DNA of 45,031 bases from Bacteroidales bacterium (GCA_017615795.1 JAFZZK010000022.1:1-45031), one strand, 5' to 3'. Counted from the first letter of the stretch, positions 1 to 9,355 are shown. The notes: generated from the letters alone by a model not told the origin. Numbers and translations are program-made.

Positions 1-1443
1 GGGCTTGGTGAAGTTGAACACCAGGGAGACCACCGGGATGATGTTCTTCCCGTCGCGGTCGTAGTACTGCTCGCGGAAGTTGGTCATCCAGGCGCCGCTC
101 CGCTTGGAGGCACGCGGGAAGAAGTCCATATACACCACGGCAATCACCTCGTTGTTGTCGATGACCTCATACACCTTCACATCCTTCTGATAGACGGGAA
201 TCTCCTCGTTCTCGCGGAAGGTCAGGCCATACAGTTTGTTGCAGACCATAAAGAGGCCCTTGCGGGCGGTGTCGAGCGAGAAGTAGGGGCGGATTTCCTC
301 TTCGTCGAGGTCGTATTTCTCCTTTCTGAGTTTCTCACAATAGTAGCGCCAGTCATAAGGCTCAAGTTTGAAGCCACCGCGCTCCTTGTCAATCATCTTC
401 TGGTAGAGGGCAGCCTCCTCCTTGGCCTTGGCCAGTGCAGGGGTCCACACATGGTTGAGCAACTGATAGACATTGTCGGCGTTCTTGGCCATACAATCCT
501 CCAGTACGAAGTTGGCATAGCTGTCATAACCCATGATGTTGGCGCGTTCCAGACGCAGGTTCACAATCTCGTTGATAAGGCTCTCGTTGTCGAACTCGCC
601 CCCGAGGCAGCGGGTGGAATAGGCGGTCCATATCTCCTTGCGGAGCTCGCGGTCCTTGCAGTTCATCAGGAAGGGCTCCAGCGTGGGCATATCAAGGGTG
701 AACACGTACTTGCCCTTGGTGTCGGCATCGGCGTCAGCGGCTTCCTTGGCGGCCACCAGCTGTTGTTCGGTGAGACCGTCCAGTTTGTTCACATCGTCCA
801 CAACCAGCTTATAGCTGTTGGTGGCTTTGAGCACATTATTGCCGAATTTCTGGGTCAGTGTAGCCAGTTTGGTGTTGATTTCGCGGAAACGTTCCTGCTT
901 GTCTGCCGGCACGTTGGCACCCCCGCGCACGAAACCCTTGTAGGTCTCCTCCAACAGGCGCAACTGCTCGTCATTGAGCTGCTCCTTATCCTTGTTCTCA
1001 TACACCTTCTTGATGCGCTCGAACAATTTGGCATTAAGCATAATGTCATCGCTATGCTGCGTATAGAGCGGCATGATGGTGTCGGCCAGCTTCTCCATCT
1101 CCTCGTCGTTGCAGCATTCCAGCAGATTGAAAAACACGGAGGCCACCTTGTTGAGCAGTTCGTCGCTGTATTCCAACGGGATGATTGTATTGCCAAAAGT
1201 CGCCTCCTCTTTATTGGAGACGATGGCATCTATAGCCTCCTTTTGCTGCCTCATGCCCTCCTCGAAGGCAGGCAGGTAGTGTTCAGTCTTGATTTTGTCG
1301 AATGGCGGCACGCCGTACGGGGTGTTCCACTCTTCCATAAAAGGATTGTCGAGAAGCACTTGATTGTCGTTTTTCTTTTTGCAGCCGCCAAGCAGTACAG
1401 CGGCGGTAACTATCAGCGTCATAATGCAAATATTGTGTTTCAT
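1..1443 (-). CDS. M3-family metallopeptidase lipoprotein (Dcp/oligopeptidase-like), 3' end cut by the window
   Basis: The visible 481 codons run from an ATG at 1443 off the left edge in an open frame. The first 21 residues are a lipoprotein signal (short positive start, hydrophobic stretch, LGGC lipobox with Cys21), followed by a KKK stretch, so the mature enzyme is probably anchored to a membrane and acts outside the cytoplasm. The sequence after that (NPYGVPPFDKI-like opening with 'EHYLPAFEEGM', then long helical segments) is typical of the N-terminal helical domain of M3 peptidases such as peptidyl-dipeptidase Dcp, which cleave short peptides. The zinc motif HExxH of the family lies beyond residue 481 and is not in the window, so catalytic competence cannot be judged. 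A terminator-like hairpin separates it from upstream nhaD and a TATATTTG box lies 32 bases before the start, so it probably has its own promoter. Confidence 0.85.
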   Translation of the reverse strand, partial: MKHNICIMTLIVTAAVLLGGCKKKNDNQVLLDNPFMEEWNTPYGVPPFDKIKTEHYLPAFEEGMRQQKEAIDAIVSNKEEATFGNTIIPLEYSDELLNKVASVFFNLLECCNDEEMEKLADTIMPLYTQHSDDIMLNAKLFERIKKVYENKDKEQLNDEQLRLLEETYKGFVRGGANVPADKQERFREINTKLATLTQKFGNNVLKATNSYKLVVDDVNKLDGLTEQQLVAAKEAADADADTKGKYVFTLDMPTLEPFLMNCKDRELRKEIWTAYSTRCLGGEFDNESLINEIVNLRLERANIMGYDSYANFVLEDCMAKNADNVYQLLNHVWTPALAKAKEEAALYQKMIDKERGGFKLEPYDWRYYCEKLRKEKYDLDEEEIRPYFSLDTARKGLFMVCNKLYGLTFRENEEIPVYQKDVKVYEVIDNNEVIAVVYMDFFPRASKRSGAWMTNFREQYYDRDGKNIIPVVSLVFNFTKP

Positions 1444-1474
1444 ATTGTAATGGATTAAAATTTCTTTCAGGCTG

Positions 1475-1482
1475 CAAATATA
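1475..1482 (-). promoter_or_regulatory. Bacteroidota -7 box (TATATTTG) for the M3 peptidase gene
   Basis: On the minus strand this reads TATATTTG, matching the Bacteroidota vegetative consensus TAnnTTTG. A TTG-containing -33 candidate lies about 20 bases further upstream (near 1503). It sits in the spacer after the nhaD terminator, which suits an independent transcription unit. Confidence 0.55.
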
Positions 1483-1567
1483 CAAAAAAGGGGGCTTTTT
1501 GCACAATCCACCGGCTATGCAAAAGAAGAAAAAACAAGAGTCCTCGTCTGTTGGCAAAGGGATTTAT

Positions 1568-1600
1568 AAAATGAAATAGCCCCACGGACGCAGGGCTATT
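1568..1600 (-). terminator. Hairpin terminator after nhaD
   Basis: Perfect 8-bp stem AATAGCCC (1575-1582) with GGGCTATT (1593-1600), 10-base loop. In the minus-strand transcript the stem is followed by UUCAUUUU, a weak U tract. It lies 34 bases past the nhaD stop codon, so it most likely ends that unit. Confidence 0.6.
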
Positions 1601-1633
1601 ATTATTCTACAGGAAAGTGACCTCGGGAACACA

Positions 1634-3046
1634 TCACATCGGCAACGGAGGCAAGGTAGCCGCGGCGGTCACCGCGCGTTCCGCAGCCCAGCCCAAGGAA
1701 ATCAGGAGCTTGTCTTGCAACACATAGAAACCGGCACCGGCCAGATAGCCGAGGAGGGCGTAGGGCGTAATCTTTTTCAAATACCAGATGAAGTCTATTT
1801 TCTCCATTCCCATCACGGCGACGCCAGCGGCGGAACCGATGATCAGGAGGCTGCCGCCCGTGCCCGCGCAATAGGCCAGGAAAACCCAGAAGACGTGGTC
1901 AATCGGGAAAGAGTACATACCCATAGCACCTGCCACCAAAGGCACATTGTCGATGATGGACGAAAGAACGCCGATCACGGTATCTATCAGATAGTAATTG
2001 CCGTTGAAAACATTATCAAGGCCTCCGGCAAGCATCGCAAGATGACCTGCGCACTGCAGTCCGGCCACGGCCAGCAGGATGCCCAGGAAGAAGAGGATGC
2101 TGGGCAGGTCAATGCGGGTGAGCACATTGGAAATGGTCAGTCTGCGCTTGTCCTCGGCATTCGACTTGTGCAGGACCTCAGTGGTCACCCAAAGGACGGA
2201 AAGGCCGAGCATAATGCCCATATAGGGTTTGAGGTGCGTCAGGATTTTGAAAATCGGGACGAACACCAGAGCGCCCACACCCATAAAGAAGATGAGGTTA
2301 CGCTGCCAAAGGGGCACCACAGACACGCCATTTTCCTGAGGACGCTGCGACGGATCAATCTCACCCCGCTCGACAAAGGAGACTACAATCAGCGGGATAA
2401 TCATAGAGATCAAACTCGGGAGAAGACATTCGAGGATCACTCTTCCCGTGGAGACATTGCCGGCAATCCAGAGCATAATGGTAGTGACATCCCCGATAGG
2501 ACTCCAGGCACCGCCCGCATTGGCGGCCAGAATCACCATACCTCCGAAAAACCAGCGGTCGTGCTGTTCAGGCAAGAGCTTGCGCAACAGGGCCACCATC
2601 ACGATAGCTGTGGTCAGGTTGTCAAGGATGGCGGAGAAAAAGAACGTGATAAAGCTCAGTATCCAAAGCAGTTTCACCTTGTTGGTGGTCTTGATATGGT
2701 CGGTGATGATGCTGAATCCTCCGTAGGTGTCAATCAACTCAACCACGGTCATCGCCCCCATCAGGTAGAAAAGGATCTCTGCGATGTCGCCCAGATGTTC
2801 AATCAGTTGGTTTTTTGTGATAAAGTCGGCAAAGGTTGCATCCGGATGGGCCTGGAGATAGGCCTGCCAGGAGGCGCCGTGGCCCGAAACCTCGAAGATG
2901 CCCGGACCTGTCAGAATGAGGACCATCCACATCAAGACGCCCAGCATCAAGGCAAAAGCGGTCTTGTTGATTTTCAACGGATGTTCTAATGCGATACACG
3001 CATATCCTATCACAAATAGGATGATCATAAAATAGAAAGCCGACAT
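1634..3046 (-). CDS. nhaD: Na+/H+ antiporter NhaD
   Basis: A 470-residue polytopic inner-membrane protein with roughly twelve hydrophobic segments, the usual NhaD length. It exports Na+ (and often Li+) in exchange for protons and so controls cytoplasmic sodium and pH. Recognisable family stretches include the N-terminal 'EHPLKINKTAFALMLGVLMW', a segment with 'ILDNLTTAIVMVALLRKL', the 'AANAGGAWSPIGDVTTIMLW' region (ion-transporter superfamily, conserved Asp/Thr) and 'SSIIDNVPLVAGAMGMY' near the C-terminal half. It begins 12 bases after the stop of the 241-aa outer-membrane protein gene, so the two are probably co-transcribed. Assigned by family recognition; confident in the family and fairly confident in the ion. 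Confidence 0.9.
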   Translation of the reverse strand: MSAFYFMIILFVIGYACIALEHPLKINKTAFALMLGVLMWMVLILTGPGIFEVSGHGASWQAYLQAHPDATFADFITKNQLIEHLGDIAEILFYLMGAMTVVELIDTYGGFSIITDHIKTTNKVKLLWILSFITFFFSAILDNLTTAIVMVALLRKLLPEQHDRWFFGGMVILAANAGGAWSPIGDVTTIMLWIAGNVSTGRVILECLLPSLISMIIPLIVVSFVERGEIDPSQRPQENGVSVVPLWQRNLIFFMGVGALVFVPIFKILTHLKPYMGIMLGLSVLWVTTEVLHKSNAEDKRRLTISNVLTRIDLPSILFFLGILLAVAGLQCAGHLAMLAGGLDNVFNGNYYLIDTVIGVLSSIIDNVPLVAGAMGMYSFPIDHVFWVFLAYCAGTGGSLLIIGSAAGVAVMGMEKIDFIWYLKKITPYALLGYLAGAGFYVLQDKLLISLGWAAERAVTAAATLPPLPM

Positions 3047-3058
3047 AACGCTAGGATT

Positions 3059-3784
3059 TTAAAAGATACTCAAAGAAATGCCCACTGACATCGGGCGTAT
3101 TTTGGGGCCTTTGCTTTCCGTGAACATCGGGGTCGCCTGGAAAGAGTAGTACACATCCACAAATTTCCAGCCAATACGGGCATACACGTCAACGCAATAT
3201 TTCATTTTGTTCTCGATGCGGAGATTCTTGATTCTCAAAGTATCCGACGGATTGAGGGGGTTGTCGCCCTTGTATTTCTGCGAGACACCACAGACCAGAC
3301 CCGCGCGCGCGCCGATAGTGAACTTGAAACCGTTTTGCGCACGATAACGGAACTCCAACGGAATGTTCACATGGAAATAATTCATCTTCAGCCGATTGAA
3401 ATTCACCCCTTCAGGCAACAAGTTATAGCGCATCACTTGGTCCGTCTCGTCGTACAGAAGCAAGGCATCGCTATACTGGGAATAATAGGAAATGCCCACA
3501 CCCAAACCGATGGCGACGGGTTTCTGCTTGATCTTGAAATCCCAGATGGCGGACACGTTGAAACCCGGGTCGAATTTCATGTGATTGACCTCCTTGGGCA
3601 TGCCCATCCAAAAGGTGTGGTAAATGTCCATAATCAAGCGGTCACGAAAAACGACGGGCTTTTTATCCTTGTCTTTTTCCTTTTCGTTCTCTTTACCAGT
3701 ATATGGGGTCTGCTGTGTCTGCGCAAAAACCTGTGTCATGCAGAAACACAACAACAGCGAAAATGCCAAAAGTTTCCTTGCCAT
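3059..3784 (-). CDS. Outer-membrane beta-barrel protein, function unknown
   Basis: 241 residues with a Sec signal peptide (MARKLLAFSLLLCFC...VFAQ, cleavage after about residue 21), then a strongly charged linker rich in Lys/Glu/Asp (about residues 29-42), then alternating hydrophobic/polar strands such as 'VAIGLGVGISYYSQY', 'FKFTIGARAGLVCGV' and a C-terminal strand ending in Phe ('MSVGISLSIF'). This is the pattern of small porin-like barrels of the PorT/outer-membrane-protein beta-barrel class common in Bacteroidota. Substrate and partners are not apparent. A TATTTTTG promoter box lies 21 bases upstream and nhaD follows 12 bases downstream, so it is the first gene of a two-gene unit; a shared role with sodium transport is only a guess. 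Confidence 0.7.
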   Translation of the reverse strand: MARKLLAFSLLLCFCMTQVFAQTQQTPYTGKENEKEKDKDKKPVVFRDRLIMDIYHTFWMGMPKEVNHMKFDPGFNVSAIWDFKIKQKPVAIGLGVGISYYSQYSDALLLYDETDQVMRYNLLPEGVNFNRLKMNYFHVNIPLEFRYRAQNGFKFTIGARAGLVCGVSQKYKGDNPLNPSDTLRIKNLRIENKMKYCVDVYARIGWKFVDVYYSFQATPMFTESKGPKIRPMSVGISLSIF

Positions 3785-3804
3785 GTGCTTATTGTTTTAA
3801 GCGG

Positions 3805-3812
3805 CAAAAATA
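3805..3812 (-). promoter_or_regulatory. -7 box (TATTTTTG) for the outer-membrane protein/nhaD unit
   Basis: Minus-strand TATTTTTG fits TAnnTTTG. It lies in the 38-base gap between the TonB-receptor stop and the outer-membrane protein start, within the common context GCGGCAAAAATACAAA (plus strand) that recurs before other minus-strand genes here. Confidence 0.5.
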
Positions 3813-3822
3813 CAAAAAAATC

Positions 3823-6432
3823 CTATTCTCCACCCATTCCCTCAAACTCGTCGTCATCCGACATTTTCATAGGACGATTGCGGTAGTTGTTGAGTTTGTA
3901 AGTCAGGTTGACAGAGATGTTAAAGCCTTGATTTTCACGGACACTATAGGAGTAATAGCCGCTTTGCGCATCGACATTCGGCTCATACATCTCATCATAC
4001 ACGGCGCAATTCTGCCAAGATGCGATTTGCGTCTGACGGACTGCGGGGATGAAATAGAGCAGATTGCGGATATTCACGCTCAGCACCAGAGAGTTGTCCA
4101 GGAAACCCTTCTTCACGCCCAAGTTGAGGCGGTAGTTGGCGGAACGTCTTCCCTGCCCCACTCCACGCAAGCCCCAGCCCATGCTGCCGGCCGTCAACTG
4201 CGAGGAACGATAGCGGAAGTCAAGCTGGATGTCGAAATTCTTGCCCACCGTGAAGGTCTGGTTCACGCCGGCATTCCAGGCCCAGTCGCGGGTCAGGTTC
4301 TCGTCCAGCAAGCCGGACTTGTCGATGACATTGCGGTAGAAACTACCCGTGACACTGACCTTGTAAACCTTTTTCACGCGCTGGCTGAAGTAGAACTCCA
4401 GACCGAAATTCTGGCTTTTGTTGAGATTGGCGTAAGAAGTCAGCGTGTAGACATGATCGTCCAGCGTATCCTGCAGTATTTCCGTATAGCGGGTAATCAG
4501 GTTGGTGCGGCGACGGTAGAACGCCGTCAGCGTGAGGGAGGTCTGCTTGTGGGTGAACATATAACCCAGCTCCAACGAGTTGGCGAATTCCGGCTCCAGG
4601 GCAGGATTGCCCTGCTGCAGGTTCTCGCGGTCGGAATAGTCGATGAAGGGGTTGAGCTGATGGATGCGCGGGCGCTGCACACGGCGCGAGAAACTGGCCT
4701 GCAAGGAGTGCTCCGGCGTGATCATATACTTCAAATGCACCGTCGGGAAGAAGAAGTTCTTGGCAAAATGGTTGTAGTTCACATACGTATAGACCAAATC
4801 GGAAGACTTCAGGTCGGAGATGGTATAGGAGACCTCGCCGCGCAGGCCCAACTGCATCTGCAACTTCTTCCAGAAAGTGTTGGAATAAATGAAATACAAC
4901 GCATTGATAAGCTCCGTGTATTGGAAATTATTGCGTTGCAGGGAGTCTTCCACCATGTTTTCCTCAGTAGTGCCGGAGAAAAGGGAGTAGTCCTGCCCCA
5001 CCCCGCGATACGAGAACTTGTAGCCCGTCTCGATACGGCCCCCGTTGCCCACAGGGGTCACAAAGTCCACTTGCGCCGAAGCGTCACGGTTGAGTTCCAG
5101 CGTTTGCGTGTGCTGGTAAAGGTCGTCCATCCCCTCGTGGTGGTTCTGCGTCAGCATGTCGCTGTGGTCACCGTTACGCTGGGTGAAATATATGTCGGCT
5201 GTCAGCTCGCGGCCCGGTGTGAGGAAAGTCTTCTTGTAGTTCACCGACGCATCGTAGCTGTTGAACTTATTGCCATTGCTGCCAATCTGGTCATAGCTCA
5301 CCAACGTGTCACCCTCATGGGAGGTCAGCGACCACATATTGCTCGACCAATTCATGCGCCCGAAATGTCCGCCAAGATTGAAAGTGATGGTATTGTATTT
5401 GTTGATGTAATAGTCGAATGCCAAGGAGGCGTTGTGGAAACCATTGCGGGATCCGCCGTAGTTCTCCTGCTCCATGCGGGTAATCTCGCGGTCGTCACCG
5501 ATGCCGAACCAAGATTCGCGCCACAAATTGCCGGCATTGCGCCAGCTGCCGCCACGATAGCCGTAACTCACGAAGAGATTGATCTTGTTGTAACGGAAGT
5601 TGAAACTCAAATTGCCGTTGTAGCCGCTCAAATAGAAATGGTGTTTCCCGTCATAGTGCAGCAAAGCCGTGCTGGCACCGATCGAGGCCATGCCGTTGAA
5701 GCTGGACTCGCGTCTCTTTTTCAGCACCACGTTGAGAATACCGGCCATGCCGTCCGGCTCAAGACGCGCCGAAGGGTTGGTGATGACCTCGATGCTCTCG
5801 ATCATGTCGGCGGGGATCTGGTCCAGCGTCAGGTTCGTGGCGTGCCCGTCCACCAAAATGGTGACGTTTTCGCTGCCACGCAGACTCACGTTCCCGTCCA
5901 CGTCAACAGACACCGAAGGAATCTCCTCCAGAACCTCCACCGCAGTCTGGCCCGTGGCGTTGATGCTGGATTCGACGTTGAAGACAGTCTTGTCGAGGTT
6001 GGTCTGCAGCATATCCTTCTGTGCGCGAATCACCACCTCGTTCAACTCGGAGTTCTTGTCGGTCATCTTATACTTGGAAATCCTGAAAACGGCATTTTCC
6101 TTTGAAATCGTAAAGGGCTGCGAAGTGGATTTCTGATAGCCCACATACTGGATTTCGACATAATACTGCCCAAAGGGTATGCCGTCGAGTGTAAACTTGC
6201 CGTCCGCGTCGGTGATGCCGTACTGCACCGTGGTGGAGTCGGAGACCTTTTTCACATTGACGGAGGCATATTGCAGGGGCACACCTGCCGCATCCACGAT
6301 GCTGCCCGTGACGACACCGCTGTTATAATTCTGGGATTGTGGACGCTGGATCTCGGGCTGAGTCTTAGCGACGCCCCACGCGAAAACGAGAAAAAAGAGT
6401 AGCGCGAGCGATTTCAGGATTGGTTTTCCCAT
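3823..6432 (-). CDS. TonB-dependent receptor with carboxypeptidase-like N-terminal domain
   Basis: 869 residues from the ATG at 6432; a TTG three codons earlier is possible but unneeded. Order of parts: signal peptide (to about residue 25, 'FLVFAWGVAKTQP'), a carboxypeptidase-regulatory-like beta-sandwich (about 40-115, 'TGSIVDAAGVPLQYASVNVK'), a TonB plug domain (about 130-230, 'TAVEVLEEIPSVSVDVDGNVSLRG' ... 'GMAGILNVVLKK'), and a long beta-barrel with many aromatic-ended strands. This architecture is the outer-membrane receptor family that often lacks a SusD partner; none is adjacent. It should import a substrate across the outer membrane using TonB-ExbBD energy, or act in surface assembly; the ligand is unknown. 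The ppiD terminator's T tract ends only about 12 bases before the start codon, so how this gene is transcribed is unclear. Confidence 0.88.
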   Translation of the reverse strand: MGKPILKSLALLFFLVFAWGVAKTQPEIQRPQSQNYNSGVVTGSIVDAAGVPLQYASVNVKKVSDSTTVQYGITDADGKFTLDGIPFGQYYVEIQYVGYQKSTSQPFTISKENAVFRISKYKMTDKNSELNEVVIRAQKDMLQTNLDKTVFNVESSINATGQTAVEVLEEIPSVSVDVDGNVSLRGSENVTILVDGHATNLTLDQIPADMIESIEVITNPSARLEPDGMAGILNVVLKKRRESSFNGMASIGASTALLHYDGKHHFYLSGYNGNLSFNFRYNKINLFVSYGYRGGSWRNAGNLWRESWFGIGDDREITRMEQENYGGSRNGFHNASLAFDYYINKYNTITFNLGGHFGRMNWSSNMWSLTSHEGDTLVSYDQIGSNGNKFNSYDASVNYKKTFLTPGRELTADIYFTQRNGDHSDMLTQNHHEGMDDLYQHTQTLELNRDASAQVDFVTPVGNGGRIETGYKFSYRGVGQDYSLFSGTTEENMVEDSLQRNNFQYTELINALYFIYSNTFWKKLQMQLGLRGEVSYTISDLKSSDLVYTYVNYNHFAKNFFFPTVHLKYMITPEHSLQASFSRRVQRPRIHQLNPFIDYSDRENLQQGNPALEPEFANSLELGYMFTHKQTSLTLTAFYRRRTNLITRYTEILQDTLDDHVYTLTSYANLNKSQNFGLEFYFSQRVKKVYKVSVTGSFYRNVIDKSGLLDENLTRDWAWNAGVNQTFTVGKNFDIQLDFRYRSSQLTAGSMGWGLRGVGQGRRSANYRLNLGVKKGFLDNSLVLSVNIRNLLYFIPAVRQTQIASWQNCAVYDEMYEPNVDAQSGYYSYSVRENQGFNISVNLTYKLNNYRNRPMKMSDDDEFEGMGGE

Positions 6433-6443
6433 TTTTTTCAAAT

Positions 6444-6491
6444 TAAAAAAAAGCGTGGACTAAACTTTTCGGAAGAGGTTTAATCCACGCT
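6444..6491 (-). terminator. Strong intrinsic terminator after the ppiD-like gene, against the receptor start
   Basis: A 14-bp stem (6452-6465 with 6478-6491, one G-U wobble in the RNA), 12-base loop, followed in the minus-strand transcript by eight U residues (6444-6451). It is a textbook intrinsic terminator for the gene ending at 6511. It sits 11 bases upstream of the receptor ATG at 6432. Confidence 0.85.
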
Positions 6492-6510
6492 GAAATTATT
6501 GATTTAAAAA

Positions 6511-8670
6511 TTATTTCTGATAGAAACGGCCTCTGTTGTCCAGAACCTTGGCTTGAGAGATCAAGTAGTTGATGATGGACATCTCGTTGCGCTCGCGGCC
6601 CATGAGGCTGTTGCGCAGAAGGCTCTTCTCCATGGCATAACCCGGGGTGGCGGTAGCATTGTTGGTTTGGTTGACATTCACCACATACACCATGTTCTGG
6701 CCGTTGACGGCAGTCGGTTTGTTGGTGGGCAGAGCGAAAATCTTGCCGATAGCCATGCCGTCCACATTGCGGTTTTGGTAAATATCGCCGGCAAAGGAGA
6801 GATAGACGCTGTCCATCACCTGCGTGCCATATTGCTGGGCCAGAGCCTGCATGTTGGAGGATGCGAGAGCTTTGTTGACCTGCTCACACACCATCTCGGC
6901 TTTCTTCTGGCCTTCAAGCATGCTTTTCACGTCGTCTTTGACATCCTTGAGCTTCTGGACGCCGTTGTCGCGCAAGTTGCGAACGGTGGCGACTGCCAAG
7001 AACATGCGTTCCACATTGAAGACATCGGAGATATCGTCCTTCTTCACGTCATCGGAAAATGCCCAGCTGACGATGTCGCGGCAGTTGGGAAGCTGGTTGA
7101 TGACAGAAGCCATGGAGGTGACATTGTTGCCCTGCACGACCTGGATACCCTTCTTGGCAGCAGTGCTGGAGAGTTCCTTGGCATTGTTGACGGAAGCGGC
7201 AAACGCATTGGCCTCGGACTTGAGGTTAGCAAGCGTGGCTTCGGAAGCGGCAATGGGATAGTCGTAAAGGACGAACTGACGCTTCTCGATCGGGGCGGTG
7301 CGGGTGAGAGCCTGGAAGACAATATAACCCGTGGTGGCCTTGTAGACATAAATGCCTCCGTTCGGAGTGTTCACGAGACCATTGTAGAGCTCCGAAATGG
7401 TACCGCGCTCGGGCAACCAGAAAGTGGTGTCACCGCTGGTATTGGCAGAGAAATTACGACGAAGTTCGAAGATGGTGGCCTGGTTGCTCAACAAGACATT
7501 CTTAAGGCTGTCGGCCAACAAGCGAGCTTCTTTCTTGGAATACTTGGCACCCGTGTTCTGGGCGGTCTTGAACGGGAGTTCAACGGCGGCAACAAACACG
7601 GAGTCGGGACGCACAGCGCCACCGTACACCTTGCCAAAATACCATTGCTGGTTCTCATACACGAACGGTTGGATCAAAGAACCGACTGGAACGTTGAAAA
7701 TCAGGTTCTTGAGAGTATCAAGGGTGATGTCGTCGGATTTGTAGTAGGTGCTGTCCACAGAGCCGTTGCCCTTTTCAGAACTGTAGGCAAGCAGATCGCT
7801 GGTGGAGAAATGCTGGAAATCGGCACGCACACTGTCCTCGATGGCCTGCAAGTCTTTCGGAGTCGGATTGATCGGGAAGATAGCCACGTCGATATCGCGA
7901 TTGGGCGTATAAATCGTGAAGAGGTCTTTCTTGTGCTTGTTGTAGAAATCCTTGACCTCGCTGTCTTTCACCTCGGCGGTGACGTTGTTGAAAGACGGGG
8001 ATTGCGGGTTGACGAACATCAGGGAGACCATCGCAGACTTGTTGTCCTCAGACAACTTCTTGGCCAGGGGGTCGGAGAAGTAGAGTGAGTTCTGCACCAA
8101 GGCGGAGTAGCGGTTTGCCTTCTCAGCGGAGACGGCGAAACGCACGATGGCCTGGTATGCGTTGTAGAGGTCGCGGGTTTGGTCATTGTTGGCATATTCT
8201 TCAATGTTGGAGAGCACGGCCATGGCGTTCTCCGGGCCAACCTGCTGTGCCAACGCCTGGGCAAACTGCATCAGATATTGGTTGGGACGCTGCGAGTTGA
8301 GGGAAGCCAACATGTCAGCCTTGAAATCCTCAATCATCTGTTCGTCGTATCCAAGACCCAATTTGGCGAGTTGTTGGTCGAGCACTTGTTCTTGTAGAAT
8401 CTGGTTCCACGTCATATCGTGGATTTGGTAGGTTTCGTTCTCGTCGAAGGAGGACTTGTTCTGGATGAGTCTCATCAACGCGGTGTTTTCCTCATATTGC
8501 TTGCTATAGATATTGTCCAACTTGGTGTTGCCGATACGGGCCAACGTATTCTTGTTGGAGAATGTGCGGGTCACTTGGGAAAGGTCACCCAAGATGAATG
8601 CCAGCATAGCAAGGCCGATGATGATCATCAGAGCCACACCATGTTTGCGAATTGAGCCAATTGCTGCCAT
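6511..8670 (-). CDS. PpiD/SurA-type peptidylprolyl isomerase (periplasmic folding factor)
   Basis: 719 residues. Residues 1-33 are a short basic cytoplasmic end plus one transmembrane helix ('HGVALMIIIGLAMLAFILGDLS'), giving a membrane anchor with the rest in the periplasm. The following segment ('LARIGNTKLDNIYSKQYEENTAL') is a SurA/PpiD N-terminal chaperone domain. The remainder has the length and layout of Bacteroidota PpiD proteins with a parvulin-like (PPIC) middle region and a long C-terminal chaperone part; I cannot confirm the parvulin catalytic residues by eye. The expected role is folding of exported and outer-membrane proteins. It lies 40 bases downstream of rplY and ends at a strong terminator. 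Confidence 0.82.
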   Translation of the reverse strand: MAAIGSIRKHGVALMIIIGLAMLAFILGDLSQVTRTFSNKNTLARIGNTKLDNIYSKQYEENTALMRLIQNKSSFDENETYQIHDMTWNQILQEQVLDQQLAKLGLGYDEQMIEDFKADMLASLNSQRPNQYLMQFAQALAQQVGPENAMAVLSNIEEYANNDQTRDLYNAYQAIVRFAVSAEKANRYSALVQNSLYFSDPLAKKLSEDNKSAMVSLMFVNPQSPSFNNVTAEVKDSEVKDFYNKHKKDLFTIYTPNRDIDVAIFPINPTPKDLQAIEDSVRADFQHFSTSDLLAYSSEKGNGSVDSTYYKSDDITLDTLKNLIFNVPVGSLIQPFVYENQQWYFGKVYGGAVRPDSVFVAAVELPFKTAQNTGAKYSKKEARLLADSLKNVLLSNQATIFELRRNFSANTSGDTTFWLPERGTISELYNGLVNTPNGGIYVYKATTGYIVFQALTRTAPIEKRQFVLYDYPIAASEATLANLKSEANAFAASVNNAKELSSTAAKKGIQVVQGNNVTSMASVINQLPNCRDIVSWAFSDDVKKDDISDVFNVERMFLAVATVRNLRDNGVQKLKDVKDDVKSMLEGQKKAEMVCEQVNKALASSNMQALAQQYGTQVMDSVYLSFAGDIYQNRNVDGMAIGKIFALPTNKPTAVNGQNMVYVVNVNQTNNATATPGYAMEKSLLRNSLMGRERNEMSIINYLISQAKVLDNRGRFYQK

Positions 8671-8710
8671 AATCGTATGTGTTTTACGTTAATTACAAAT
8701 TAATGCAGGA

Positions 8711-9304
8711 CTATGCCTCAGCCTGAGCCTCTTCACCCTCAGCGGCTTCATCAGCCACAACATTACGGGTCGGCATGACGGCCACGACCACCTTGCTGGG
8801 ATTGTCAACAATGGTAAGGTTGTCAACCTTGATGTCGCCGATCTTCATCATGTCGTTGATGTCCATACCGGAGATGTCGGCAATAATGCTCTCGGGCACA
8901 TTTTCGAGCAGGCCGCGCACTTTGAGCTTGCGGACTCTCTTCTTGAGGGAACCGCCCTTCAACACACCGGGAGAGGTGCCCGTCAGCTTGAACGGGATGT
9001 CGATGGTGATGGGCTTGCCGTCAACCACTTCGAGGAAGTCGACGTGCAGCAGTCTGTCGGTAATCGGGTGGAATTGGGTCTCTTGGACTATGGCCTTCAC
9101 CACAGAGCCGTCGATGTCCAAATCAACGGACTGGACCTCCGGAGTGTAGAGCAATTTTTGGAACTGTTTCTCCTCGACCACGAAGAGTTTCTGCTCTTTT
9201 CCGCCGTAAAGTGCGCAAGGAACCATGCCTTGTGCGCGCTGGGCCTTTGCATCTTTTTTCCCTACGTTCTCTCTGAGAGAACCGCTAATAGATACTGATT
9301 TCAT
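8711..9304 (-). CDS. rplY: 50S ribosomal protein L25 (CTC-type long form)
   Basis: 197 residues, the long form with an L25 5S-rRNA-binding domain (about 1-95: 'SGSLRENVGKKDAKAQRAQGMVPCALYGG' region, then 'VQSVDLDIDG' and 'QFHPITDRLLHVDFLEV') and a C-terminal beta domain (about 100-185, 'IDIPFKLTGTSPGVLKGG' and 'PESIIADISGMDINDM'), ending in an acidic Glu/Ala-rich tail. L25 binds 5S rRNA in the large subunit; long forms are also called general stress protein CTC. The ATG at 9304 is preceded by a TACTTTTG promoter box about 50 bases upstream. The ppiD-like gene follows after 40 bases and may be co-transcribed. Confidence 0.93.
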   Translation of the reverse strand: MKSVSISGSLRENVGKKDAKAQRAQGMVPCALYGGKEQKLFVVEEKQFQKLLYTPEVQSVDLDIDGSVVKAIVQETQFHPITDRLLHVDFLEVVDGKPITIDIPFKLTGTSPGVLKGGSLKKRVRKLKVRGLLENVPESIIADISGMDINDMMKIGDIKVDNLTIVDNPSKVVVAVMPTRNVVADEAAEGEEAQAEA

Positions 9305-9355
9305 TCTTTTTTTAGTTTTTGATTATGAATAAATAAGGTTATTTTTTTGCGGCGG

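Noticed and set aside
3703-6105. 800-codon plus-strand open frame opposite the TonB receptor
   Set aside because: It mirrors the receptor gene in an antisense frame, has no recognisable domain, and the minus-strand product has clear family motifs.
6433-6441. TTG start for the TonB receptor
   Set aside because: The ATG at 6432 gives a normal signal peptide; the TTG lies next to the terminator T tract.
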